A stretch of DNA of 64,000 bases from Heliocidaris erythrogramma (lineage: Eukaryota; Echinodermata; Echinoidea; Camarodonta; Echinometridae). Under the pieces are notes generated by a model. That model saw nothing but the letters and a program-made list of their open reading frames with translations, searched no databases and had not been told where the DNA came from. Below, in pieces: positions 32,201 to 42,806 of the stretch (the stretch's first letter is position 1; each line of letters begins with the position of its first letter). The stretch is from the NCBI GenBank assembly GCA_025617745.1, contig CM046857.1, positions 30,181,514 through 30,245,513 of the forward strand. Direction: 5' to 3'. The translations under genes were made by a program, and so were the position numbers.

Positions 32201-35200
32201 AACCCAGTAGTGTGACGTATACAGCACTCTTTAACGCTTGCTCAGAATCTCCATGGAAACAGACAGATGGTGTGAGAAGACTCAAGAAACTTCACCAGCA
32301 TCTCCTTGAAAAATCTTTCAAGGTGAGTTCAAGTTTCTTCTCAATAAGCTGGCAGATACATGTAGTGCACTAAAACAGTTGAAACAAAGCGTCTATCCCA
32401 GTGCAGCATGTATTGAAAAGACATATGTCATTTAGGTAGCAGAATTGTTCGGTTCATTTGGTTGAATATGTTGAATAGGAAATATTCAGCACATTTGGCT
32501 CAGTGAGTATTTCGTGGTCAAAAGACGGACAGGTACACATGTTAAAAGCTTCTTGCTTGTTATCCATACAACATACCATTAGTCATGTGTTATATTTGTA
32601 CTGAAATAGAATAAAGAAAGTTTAATGAAAGATAACTGCAGAGATTGTTTAAAAACAGTGTTTTCAGCACTTGAATGGAGACACAAAGGCATTAATCTCT
32701 ATTTGCCACTTTCTAATCAGGTGTTGTACATGGGAATCTGTACGTAGAGATGTTATGTCATTGTGTTACACATTGTACAAATGGATGATTATCAATATCA
32801 ATGTTATTGTTGCATTATACTTCTGTTGCCATGTTTGAAGTCGTTTATTGAAGGAATGCCCCTCTGGACTTGTTTCTAGGTGAATCTCATAACACACCAT
32901 GCCATGATGAAAGCATATGCAAAGTGCGGTGACCTTGAGATGACCTTTAAACTGTTCCGTCACCTGGTTGAGTCTGGGATACAGTTGATGCCTAAGAGCT
33001 TTTCTTTCCTTCTCTTTGCGTGTGCTGAAGATAAAGAAGCAGGCTTTCTCTATGCCATTGAGGTGAGATGATCCTTTGCATATTATATTTTGGTACCCTG
33101 GTATACCCCTTCCACAGACCCATTCTATTATGCACATTAAAATAATGTGCATTAAAAAAAATAAAGTTTGTGCTTACAACCCTGAAAAAAATCCTACATC
33201 ATGCGCAAAATCAAATGACCTTTGACTGAAGGTCCATGGACCAAACAGGGTAGGGTAATGTGGGGTCCACGTTTGTGTGTAACTTTCCTGCAGTGTCAAA
33301 TTTCTATTTTAGCATGCAACATACAGAGGCAAATTTTGGCCCTCAGTTGTGTCACTTAATTTAGCTTATTTGATCATTTAGCAAATCTAAAAACTTTGTT
33401 TTATCTGTCCTCTTAGTTAAGACAATTTGGTTAATGTGTTTAGAATATGGCTTTGGCAAAGTTCTTAAACTAGGCAAAGTCTTAGAAAATATTCTGAGAC
33501 TTCAGACAAGTTCTTAGAAGTTTATTGATTAGAGCCCATGGTTTTCATTTTGATAGGCATGGAGACAGATGTTGGCTCAGGGTATTCAACCAGATGTCTA
33601 CATCTACAACCTCCTCCTACGTGCCACACGAGACTGCAGCCTGGGAGACATAGAGGTGGCCAACAGGGTTCTCCTGCGGACAATCACACCAAGGGTGCAA
33701 CAGACTCCTGCACTGCTGATGGGTGGTAGGAACAAGGATCGACGTAGGAAGGGGGATAGACAGCAGAAGAAAGCTGCTGCTGTACCTCTACTGTCTGGTA
33801 AGAAGGCAGAGATGATAGAGATTGAACTGTTGCAAGTTGAAGATGAATACCTGGAAGGATTTGAAGATGATGTGATGGTCGAGCTACCTGCATTCAATGA
33901 AACCTTTGTGGATCCCGACAGGAGAGATCGCGTAAGAATTGGACCTACTTGCTTGAGCCCTCAGAGAACTTTTGGATCTGTAACAAGAGATGGCCACTCA
34001 CCTGACATGGTTTCTAATACACACTGGTGGGACGCTAGTGAACAAGGGACAAAAAGCTCACCTGTAAAGGAAGAATGCGTACAATCTTCAGACTCCTTGA
34101 TGCCAAGTTCTCATACAGTGACGTTATCAAAGTCTGGAAGTGTGGACCACAGAACTGGCACAAATCTGACTTTGGCAAACATGCCTAATCTCCTGGACAT
34201 CTCCTCTGACTTTAGCAATGTCCATTCGCTTGCAACGATCAGCACGCCTGCTGACAGGCTTGCATTGCTTGGAGGTGCCAAGGGATTTCTTGAGAGCATG
34301 GAAGCTAAAAATGTGAAGCCAGATGTAAAGGGTCTTTCACTTCTGGCAGAAATTCTTCCAGGAAAGAAGCAGGAAGAGAACCAGCTTTTGGTCTATGTCA
34401 AAGAACACAAGTTGAAAGTGGACATTGATTTCTACAATGTATTCATAAGACAGAGAACAAGAAGAGGAGATCTGAAGAGTGCTAAAGTAAGTCTGCAAAT
34501 GTTCTCTGACATATGCTCTGGTGATAAATGCTCCAGGCTTTATTTCATCAAATATAAAGGGTTAGGGTGAGGGTTAGGGTTAGGGTAGGGTGTAGTGTTT
34601 GGTCTAGGGTTGAGTAGTGTAGGATATTGATCATGGAGCACTTGTTGCTGGAGTATAACTTGTGTCGTACAACCAAATATATGTGGCAAGTGGTAACATT
34701 AATACTTCAAATCAAATTCCTCTTTTAAAAATTATGAAAATAAAAGGATCTTTTATTTTGGAAGTTATGAACACAAATGTCAGGAATGTAACAAACTGCA
34801 CTGATATAAAGAAATGTAAAATATCTTTGGTCACATCAGAAGACATCAGAATTTCTTAAAAGATACAGTGCTGGTCAAAAGTTTTGGTACACCCTGGATT
34901 TAGAGATGACTTTACTTCAGTGTTTATTCCCCACATAATGAGCTTGTCTAGGCCCTGACAAATGTCCTAAAGGATTGGTTGTACATTACATACTTATTAC
35001 CCACGCCGATGAAATCGGCAGGGTTATGTAAAGGGCTCCGTATGTTTTTTTTTTTTTGTTTGTTTGTTTGTTTGTTTGTTTGTTTGTTTGTTTGTTTGTG
35101 TACAAGATAACAAGAGAACGGGTGAACGGATTTACACCAAATTTTCAGGGAATGTTCAGAAAGTGACAGGAAAGAATCGATTAGATTTTGGTGATGATTG

Positions 35201-38200
35201 GTTGACCCCTGCACATTCTGTGTGACCTTGAAGTTTTGACCCTGTAGTAAAGTATAGGAACTTCAGTTCAGATAGTGACAGGAAAGAAACTAGAAAGATT
35301 GATGACCCCAAACTTCGCCTGCAGATGCAGAAATATTTTGGCCAATCAAAACACTCATTACTTCGTCTCACCAAAAGTCTATTTCAGGTTTATGAATTTT
35401 AGAAGACTTTTAGACCCATTATTTGCCATTTCACTTCAAATCCGTACGAGCCTGCAATGAATATTCAAAGCCAACGTATCCCAGCAACAAGGGATTTTTC
35501 GCGGGCTTGAACTACTACTGCGAAAGCGGCTATGTACGGTATACTAATAGGCGGCTAGGCTCTATAGCTATCGCGCGCGATACCTTTTTTATCCACAAAT
35601 TCATTTAGATTCAGGCTACCCTAGCCCTACGGCTTCTCCTCTATTTCTTATCTTCTGTGCATTTCTGTTTATTTTCCCCGGTTCTTTCCACTTTGTTGTG
35701 GAAGTTTTTGTGATTTATTTTATCCTGGTGGACGTGTAGTACGTGATTTTAATTGTTTTCGGTGAAAATCTGGTGAGTTTGTTCGACGTGAGTGAGTTTA
35801 TCGCACTCGCGAGCGTTCGCGTGTGTTGATCTGAGTGAGTGCTAGTGGGCTGTGTAGCTAGCTGTACGTACATAACTATACACAGCGCTGTCGCGAAGTG
35901 ACGGCGATCTGGTCGGGCTAGGGAGTACATAACCCCAGGGAGTCAGCCTGTGCCTGGCTCACTGTAGTAGGATTGAACTTTTTTCTTTGGGTTATAACGG
36001 TCCTGTCATATAACTAGTTTATACCTCATTTATGTCTGTTTGAGTGGATTTCGTAGTTGTAAAATATATACAAAAACTGTATTTTTTTTTTAATTTGTGT
36101 GGATTTGCAAAATTTGGTGGCTGATCGAGGTTCGCCGAATACGGGCATGCACGCCAGTATCCACTTTGACTTTGTTGATGGGTGGTGACTGAGCTGAGTG
36201 AGTAAGCTCTGTGCCTCGCATGCATGTCATTTTGAAGTCTAGATCCAACTTTATTTGTCGTCATATATATTTTATCCAAGCCCGATGAAAAAAAAACAAC
36301 AACCCCAATTGCAATGTAATTTAAAGATAGAACATGAATACATTTACTAACACTGAATACAAATTGCTAACATTTTTTTTTCTCACCACGCCACGCTCTC
36401 TGACATGTCTAATCAATTACTTTTAGGGGAGGGATGTTTCAATAATAAAATATCTTTTTCAGAAGAATTTTTTCAAGGGTGGGGATACACAAAGCTATGA
36501 CCTGGATATGGCAATATTTATGGGGGGGGGGAGATGTGCCTCTTGTTATCCCCTTTGAATGGCTACTGCTTACAAAAATAATCGCAACAAAAAACCTATA
36601 TTGGGTTAAGGCGTGGGTCTGCCGCCTTTGACGGCCTTTCTAGTTATATAATATGTTTTGATACATTCAGGTGTGATTTACATGTACGTTCATGGTGCTT
36701 GGCGGAATACCCACAACTGATGAAAAATGACAAATCAATATATGCAATTTAGAGTACAGTACCATTCTCTTCAAAATCAAAAGAAAAACGCAGTACTCAT
36801 TGAATTGTCCAAAGTGGCCATACGTTTGGTTATTGACTTCAAATGTAATATAGTCCCTTATTACTTGAATTGTCCCTTATTACTTGAATTGTCCATTCGT
36901 TAATCTAGCACAAATGTTCAGGGATGTTATTTACATGTAGACCTTCCTATTCAACTCGTCCAACACAAGCTGTTTAGGGTTAGGGTCCAGAGACAGAACA
37001 TGCCAAACAGCATGATTATTTAACCTTCTTATATTTCTTTCAATAAAACATAGTGTTTGCATAGTTTACATGTGTCTTGGGGATCATTTTCCAGTTACAA
37101 TGTAAAAATATCAACAAATATATTTCCCAAAGAAACAGATGGCTTGTATCTTTCACCGAGGAAAACTAGTTTATAAGTTTCGTGTCAACTTTAATGTGTG
37201 TAGTGACCATACGGACGGTAAACAAGTGCCCCCGGCCTTCATTGTCCCCACTGTCAAGCATGGATGAGGGGGGTAATGTTGATATTAAATAGTTCAGAGC
37301 TGTTTTCATGATGAATAGGTTGGTGTGTTATATACAGAATTGATGATATTCCTGACCACCATGAATGCAACAAAATATTTCCAAAAGCAATGCGACATAG
37401 TCTGTCTTTAATCAGGGAACATTTCACATAACATCAGTAACGGCCCATGAAAGTTGAAACATAATGTTTATTCAAGCTACATAATATGCAGGATCAATGG
37501 ATGAAAAAATATTTTAGATATAACATGGAATAACAGCCTTAGTGAGCTAAGTTGAAAAGAAGTGGCAAAGAGACATTTTGGACAGTTGCTGCAAGAATAC
37601 TGGATGGATATTCAAAGTCAATAGACCAGTTCATAGTTGGCACATGTCACAAATGACCCCAAGTCTCCACAGATATTTTAAACATGGAGCTGTAGGTCCC
37701 TTTTTGTGCACTTTAGAATAATCACTCTGGAAGTGATAGAGGTGCCTCATGAATAGCTTTTGTTTCGCCTTTTGAAAAGAATACTTCCACCTGGGTATCA
37801 TGGAATTGGTGCATAATTGAATAATGATTACATGACATTCATGAGCACATATCAAGTATTTGTGTCAGTGGGTTTTAGAATTAGTCACAGATGACCTTCC
37901 TATGCTCATGCTCAGATTGTATCTACGAACTAGCTTATTACTAATGGAAGTAATCATGTGGTCACATGGTAAATGTATTTGTCATGTAATTTTGGGGAAC
38001 TCTAATGTAATGAGTCAGTTTTCTATCAAATTTGGACTAAAAAGTCTCTTAAAAAGTAAGTATCATTAGGCTGCTTTTTGCCAGTTTCAATTTTAAATCA
38101 AAATGGAGAAAGAAAAATACACATGTATGTATCAGAACATTATACAGTGGAAACTTGCTATAAAGAGCTAGCAAGGTTCTTTATATAACAAGGTACGGTA

Positions 38201-39235
38201 ATTTTGCTGGTCCCAGGTCTTTATGTTCTGTCGTTTTTTGACCCCTGCTATAAGGAGATTCCTGATATAACAAGGCAATTTTCATGGTCTCAAGGTCCTA
38301 GTTATAGTGAGTTGCCACTGTATAGAGAGTATCTCTCTATAGTATCCAAACCAGTAAAAATGCTTTTGAGCGTCTAGAAAAGGTCATTACATTGAAAATG
38401 AAAACCGATATAAAAACTTGTCACAAAATCCAGGGTGTACTGAAACTTTTGACCAGCACTGTGTATTCGGAGGAGATATAGAGAACAAGTAGAATCAGAC
38501 TGCAAGAATGTACAGAATTGTTGAGAACAAAGAAAAGTGTGAAAATGTTACAATTACCCTCAAGACTGGGATAGGTTGTACCATTATAGATATAATGCAA
38601 ATGGTATGACAATGTCTTACAGGGCATAGAAAATAATTTGTTAGATTTTGACATCTCTTTGTGTGATAAGTGATATACTTTAAAACTACATGTAGAAACT
38701 TTCGTATGTATGAAACTTTTGTGACTTTTATGAGTACTCGCGAGTCACAGAAATTTTGTGTTTCATAATATTAAGCTTAGATTGAATCATCAATCATAAC
38801 ACAATATTATTTGCATTTTTTTTTATAATTAGAAAAATGTTAGAAAAGTGAATATTTTATTTTTCATATCTCTCAGGCCATTCTGAGGCACATCAGTGAT
38901 GGTAAAGTGTATCCCAACCTGCGGACATATGTCAACCTGGCGGCAGGATGTGGCCAACCTGAAGAAGGCTTCCAGTTACTCAAAGAGATGGGGGTAAGGT
39001 ATACACAATAAACCTAGTGCAGACCAAACAGTTCTTATCCATCTGCTGGTTACAGACTGTCCTGTAGGTCTTACAAAATATTATTTGATTGTTACTCATT
39101 GTGCAGTTTATAATAGTTCAGTCAATAAGTACATATAAGAGATGGTCTATCTCATGAATAACCAAAGTTCTTGCCTTGTGTCATAACCACCTTGGTACTA
39201 ATACCAAGTGTGGGGGAGTCCAGCCGGGGAGTCCA

Positions 39236-39277
<42 letters not shown>

Positions 39278-40458
39278 AACATCCTTACAACTTGCATAGT
39301 TGCTTTGGTCGTATCAAATGATCCTCTTGGATGCTGCAAGACCATATTTCACTCATTGTACAACAAGAGTAAACATATTTCTGCTGTAAAGCCTTGGAAT
39401 ACCCACCTGGAAACTTTTCTTCCTACATTGCTTTATAGGAGGCCGGAATTGAGCCAACATGCCATCTGTATGGGGCTTTGATTGGATCTACTCAGAAACA
39501 CAGGAACTATCACTACTTGACTGATGTTTTGAAGCATATGGAAAGCCAAGGGGTGCTGCCAAATGAGAGAGTTCTGACTCAGCTTGAGAAGATCGCTGCC
39601 TTTGGGCAAAACAAGGTTCGTTCTTCATATTAACTTGCATGATAATTTGACTTGGAAGTAGCCTACTCATCTGTTCATAATAAACTTCCTCAACTAAACA
39701 GTCAAAATGATATCCATCAATTCTGATTCTTAGGAGAGTGTCTTAGGAAATAGTTATTACCTTTAGGCTGCCAAACAGGGGCAGTAGGAGTGCTATTGCA
39801 GTTGGAAGGTACATTATTTTGCAAATAAAAGAATGACCCTGCAAGATCAAGTTTAGTACTGATTATGTGATTGTACTGTGAAAGAAATTGTTAAGAATTC
39901 ATGAAAGTTCAATTTTGTAAGTAATAAAAATGATTGTATGTTGTGAGGTTTTTGAATCATCAAAATGATAAGAAATCCAGCTGAAAATATGTAACAAGAA
40001 AAGTATAGCACACAATTGTGGATAAATGGGACTACAGACACATGTGGCATGAAAATTTGGTTCAAAGTTCTGGTCTCTTTCTAGTCATATTTCAGATACG
40101 AGAGCATTTCGAGGGCATTTCAAAAGCAATTCTTTTCATGTAACATTGCTACTATCATATTATTTCACATTAAGAAGAACTGAAAAGAATAAGAAAGACC
40201 ACATATTATTTTGAATCTTACCAGAATCCAACGTTCTCTTTAATATTGATCTTTCCATTCACTTGTTCACCTCCACCACAGGTTTGGAAAACCAGGTCCA
40301 CAAGACCCATCGACAAGAAAGAACTGAACCTATTCAGGGGCTTCTACAACCAGTGGCTTAGTCGTATGAAAGTCCAGGTCCCAGACCATCCATGGGCTAA
40401 ATACAGGGCTAGGGACAAGACACTGGAGGACTACAAGTTCCATGAGACTGCAGTCTAA
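29212..40458 (+). CDS. PTCD1: Pentatricopeptide repeat-containing protein 1, mitochondrial
   Basis: Nine coding exons: 29212-29523, 30322-30459, 31410-31550, 32182-32322, 32880-33062, 33557-34486, 38877-38993, 39439-39615, 40282-40458. They give 771 aa (human 700). Every exon is a multiple of three, so all eight introns are phase 0. PTCD1 is a mitochondrial matrix RNA-binding PPR protein implicated in mitochondrial tRNA processing and ribosome function. Seen: a basic, acid-free N-terminus (about residues 1-50, [27 protein letters not shown]) fitting a targeting peptide. Family matches follow: [136 protein letters not shown] and near the end [12 protein letters not shown] and [11 protein letters not shown]. 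Exon 6 (310 codons) holds a poorly conserved acidic linker, longer than in human. Confidence 0.96.
29876..30256. repeat. Dispersed repeat family R1, copy c
   Basis: It contains GCTGAAAAGCACATGATCTG, GAATGTTCGGCCCGTACACT and a right end CCCAGAACTCAACCTTCCCTT like copy b at 11370. It lies in PTCD1 intron 1 and ends 66 bp before exon 2. Confidence 0.6.
30507..31010 (+). repeat. Degenerate (TCTA)n microsatellite in PTCD1 intron 2
   Basis: About 500 bp of imperfect TCTATC repeats interrupted by point changes. It yields long spurious Tyr/Leu/Ile/Ser frames, which are not genes. The rest of intron 2 (31011-31409) and intron 3 (31551-32181), intron 4 (32323-32879) and intron 5 (33063-33556) shows nothing recognisable. 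Confidence 0.85.
34557..34590 (+). repeat. Short TTAGGG-like interstitial repeat
   Basis: AGGGTTAGGGTGAGGGTTAG and further GGGTTAGGGTAGGG. It lies 70 bp into PTCD1 intron 6. It is a degenerate telomere-type block, like that at 24643-24670 but without the hairpin arms. Confidence 0.65.
34999..36643. repeat. Nested element beginning ACCCACGCC
   Basis: It starts ACCCACGCCGATGAAATCGG and ends GGCGTGGGTCTGCCGCC followed by a hairpin CCGCCTTTGACGGCC. It includes a (TTTG)n microsatellite (35045-35100) and a CpG-containing part (35500-35920) with GTGAGTGAGTTTATCGCACT. The inverted ends are short (9 bp), so the boundary is tentative. The segment 36644-38140 shows nothing recognisable. Confidence 0.45.
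38141..38325. repeat. TATAAC/GGTCCCA repeat family copy
   Basis: Starts ATACAGTGGAAACTTGCTAT and ends with the inverse AGTTATAGTGAGTTGCCACT. The interior GGTAATTTTGCTGGTCCCAG and GCTATAAGGAGATTCC matches 7767-7948. It is nested inside the 34865-38462 element. Confidence 0.65.
39238..39274. repeat. 37-nt poly-G run in PTCD1 intron 7
   Basis: Uninterrupted G on the transcribed (sense) strand, so the pre-mRNA would carry an RNA G-tract about 165 nt before the exon 8 acceptor. The rest of intron 7 (38994-39438) shows nothing else. Confidence 0.9.
39838..40245. repeat. Dispersed repeat family R1, copy d
   Basis: A diverged copy (TGTGAAAGAAATTGTTAAGA, CACATGTGGCATGAAAATTT, right end ACCAGAATCCAACGTTCTCT). 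It ends 36 bp before PTCD1 exon 9, so it provides most of the 3' part of intron 8. Confidence 0.55.
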
Positions 40459-41370
40459 CTATACCTTTGAAGTCCAGGTTTCAGAGCATCCATGGCTTAA
40501 ATGCAGGACCAAGGACAAGAAATTGGAGGGCTAAAAGTTCCATGAGACTGCAGTCTAACTTTCTGGCAAGATGAAGGGCAAGATGAAGGGTTTATGTCAA
40601 AAACTCTGATGATAAATTGTGCAGTTCTCTGAAAATGATGTTGTTGAACAAACTTTTGGGGATTATGTTCTACCTTTGAGTATATATCCACTAATTATAT
40701 GAATGTATGTTTTGTCTTCTTGGAACTATGATTTTTGTCAAACGTTTATGGAGTTCTTGATTGCAAGAAGGGATACAACAAAGTTTTGAGAGGTTTCTCT
40801 TAGTCCCAACTCCCCATGAAATAGAACTGTGTGGAGAAACCTTACAAGTCAGTACATATTTGTTTACTTTTCAGTTTAATGAATGAATTGTGGAAAACTG
40901 TATAGATGTTTGGAATTATTATACAGTTTTGACAATTATATTGTCAAAGATGAAACTCCAGTGCTTATGATATCTAGTTGGGTGCTTAAACATTTTTAAT
41001 ATACAAATATATTGTCTTTCATCACTTAAAAATCAATGAAAAGAAAGTTTTTTGTTTACCATTTCATTTTTTTTTCTCTTTGCGACTGTGAATCAAAAAT
41101 AATTGTGCAGTAATCGCAAAACTAGACATCCATATGCACAGGAAATCTGATAAACATAGCATTTTTATTTTGTAATTTGTATAAATTTGATTATGTCACA
41201 GGTCATTGATATGCATGGAGAGTATGCCATTTCAGGCACAGAAAATTATATAGAATCACCCTTTTTACCCATTTGCATGTTGTGAAGGCCGACTCCAAAA
41301 TGTTTTTTTCACTTGTTTACTCTCATTGCTGCTGAACTGTGCTCAATAAAATGAATCATGACACAAAAAG
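40459..41370 (+). other. PTCD1 3' UTR with a tandem copy of the coding end
   Basis: Bases about 40461-40560 repeat the preceding 100 bp, which encode the last part of PTCD1 (AGTCCAGGTCCCAGACCATC recurs as AGTCCAGGTTTCAGAGCATC; CATGAGACTGCAGTCTAACT recurs exactly). The period is exactly 100 bp. The copy lies after the stop codon and is diverged. AATAAA at 41345-41350 is the best polyadenylation signal. The end at about 41370 is an estimate. Confidence 0.7.
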
Positions 41371-42520
41371 TTCATTTAGACAGTCTGTTTTATTATCAAA
41401 CTTTAATTTATAAAAATATAGTAGCATTTTTGCATATACATGTATATATACACATTTGTTTTATACTGACAAACACATTGCATTATGGGTTGTTAAAAAA
41501 GTGCATTTGTGTAAATATGTTATATAATTATTTCCTATACTAATAAGTTAAGACTGAATCAATTTTTGTCACTAAATATATTGGCAAAATATCATTTATT
41601 CTAAATAAAAATTAAGACCTGGTTTATGAAACAAAAAAAGTACTGTACACTATAGGTCAGACATAAATGTAGCAGTTTTGAAGGAGAGAGAGGGAGAGGG
41701 GAGACAGAGAAAGAGAGATAGCAGAGGAGAGATAGAGTATAGATATAAGAAACATACATGTAATGAAGTTATTGAACATTGATATCAGCAACAAGCCATT
41801 ATATCAAAGTATTGAGAAATGTGCATAATAGAATAGACAAAGTTGTTTACTAATGTCCACTTGAATGGATGTACATGTACCTACATGTATGTAACATCTG
41901 TTGACAAAATAAGCATGCATGCACATTCTACATATCTATACACGCTTCATCAGAACAAATGATGAGCTGGTACATGTATATATGTATAAATGTTTAGAAT
42001 TTGTTTTAAGTTAGCTTAATGGAATATGCGGAAGAAAATGTAATGAAATTTTTAAATTACCAACATAATAATAATAATACCTGGCATTTATAACACGCTT
42101 TTCCCATAGTGGCCCAAAGCGCTCACAATTACAGATACATATTTTATTACCCCCGTCATCGGATTCTGGCATGCCCGCACACAATGCATGCACATTCTCC
42201 ACTCCCTGGGGAGTATTCCAGCTGTGGGCAGTACAGTGATTGTATAATGTTTCTTCATACAGGTTTACAAAAAAGACTTTAGAAGACAAAAGTTAAATTA
42301 ACAATAGAAAATATCAGTCTTGACAACTTTCACAAAATTCATAAATTAATTAATATCACCATACCATACTATGTACATTTCTTTCTTCCTGTAAATAGTC
42401 CTACCTAATAAATCATATAATTTATAGAAGCTCCTTGCTTTCTAACTTAACACTGGTATTTGTTTGTGACAGGGATCCGATAGAATGTATATCATAAATT
42501 GATATCAAATATAGACTACG
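41371..42520. other. Spacer between PTCD1 and SGSH (convergent genes)
   Basis: AT-rich. It contains a GA-rich tract (41678-41735) and a segment at about 42060-42260 with TGGCCCAAAGCGCTCACAAT and CTGGGGAGTATTCCA that looks like a dispersed repeat. No gene was found. Confidence 0.4.
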
Positions 42521-42786
42521 TTAAAGTAGAAATTCATTCATTTTCTTCATATAGTACATTTATATATCATCAGAAAGCTTAAAACCTGAAGAATAAAATG
42601 ATTCTATTATCAAGCATTGACACAAAACTTCTTTCCAAAAGTACTATCTTCACTGTGCTTATTTCACCTTTCCATATTTGTGTCAATGCTTGATAATAGA
42701 ATCATTTTATTCTTGGGGTTTTAAACTTTCTGATGATCTATACATGTACTATATGAAGAAAATGAAAGAATGAATTTCTACTTTAA
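42521..42786. repeat. Foldback MITE forming the SGSH 3' UTR
   Basis: TTAAAGTAGAAATTCATTCA at 42521 is inverted at the right end (TGAATTTCTACTTTAA, ending 42786). The inner arms GATTCTATTATCAAGCATTG and CAATGCTTGATAATAGAATC pair perfectly. It ends 20 bp from the SGSH stop codon. TTTATT at 42706-42711 is AATAAA on the minus strand and a plausible SGSH polyadenylation signal. A related single arm is at 47397-47515. Confidence 0.85.
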
Positions 42787-42806
42787 TAAGATTCCTGTCT
42801 TAAACT

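Larger units (their letters stand above)
34865..38462. mobile_element. Mariner/Tc1-style element with nested insertions in PTCD1 intron 6
   Basis: Left end ACAGTGCTGGTCAAAAGTTT (34865) is inverted at the right as AAACTTTTGACCAGCACTGT (ending 38462). The match continues inward as GGTACACCCTGG/CCAGGGTGTACT. CAGTGCTGGTCAAAAGT-type ends are common among Tc1/mariner elements. No transposase frame is visible. At least two other repeats lie inside (34999-36643 and 38141-38325), which explains the 3.6 kb length. Confidence 0.65.
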
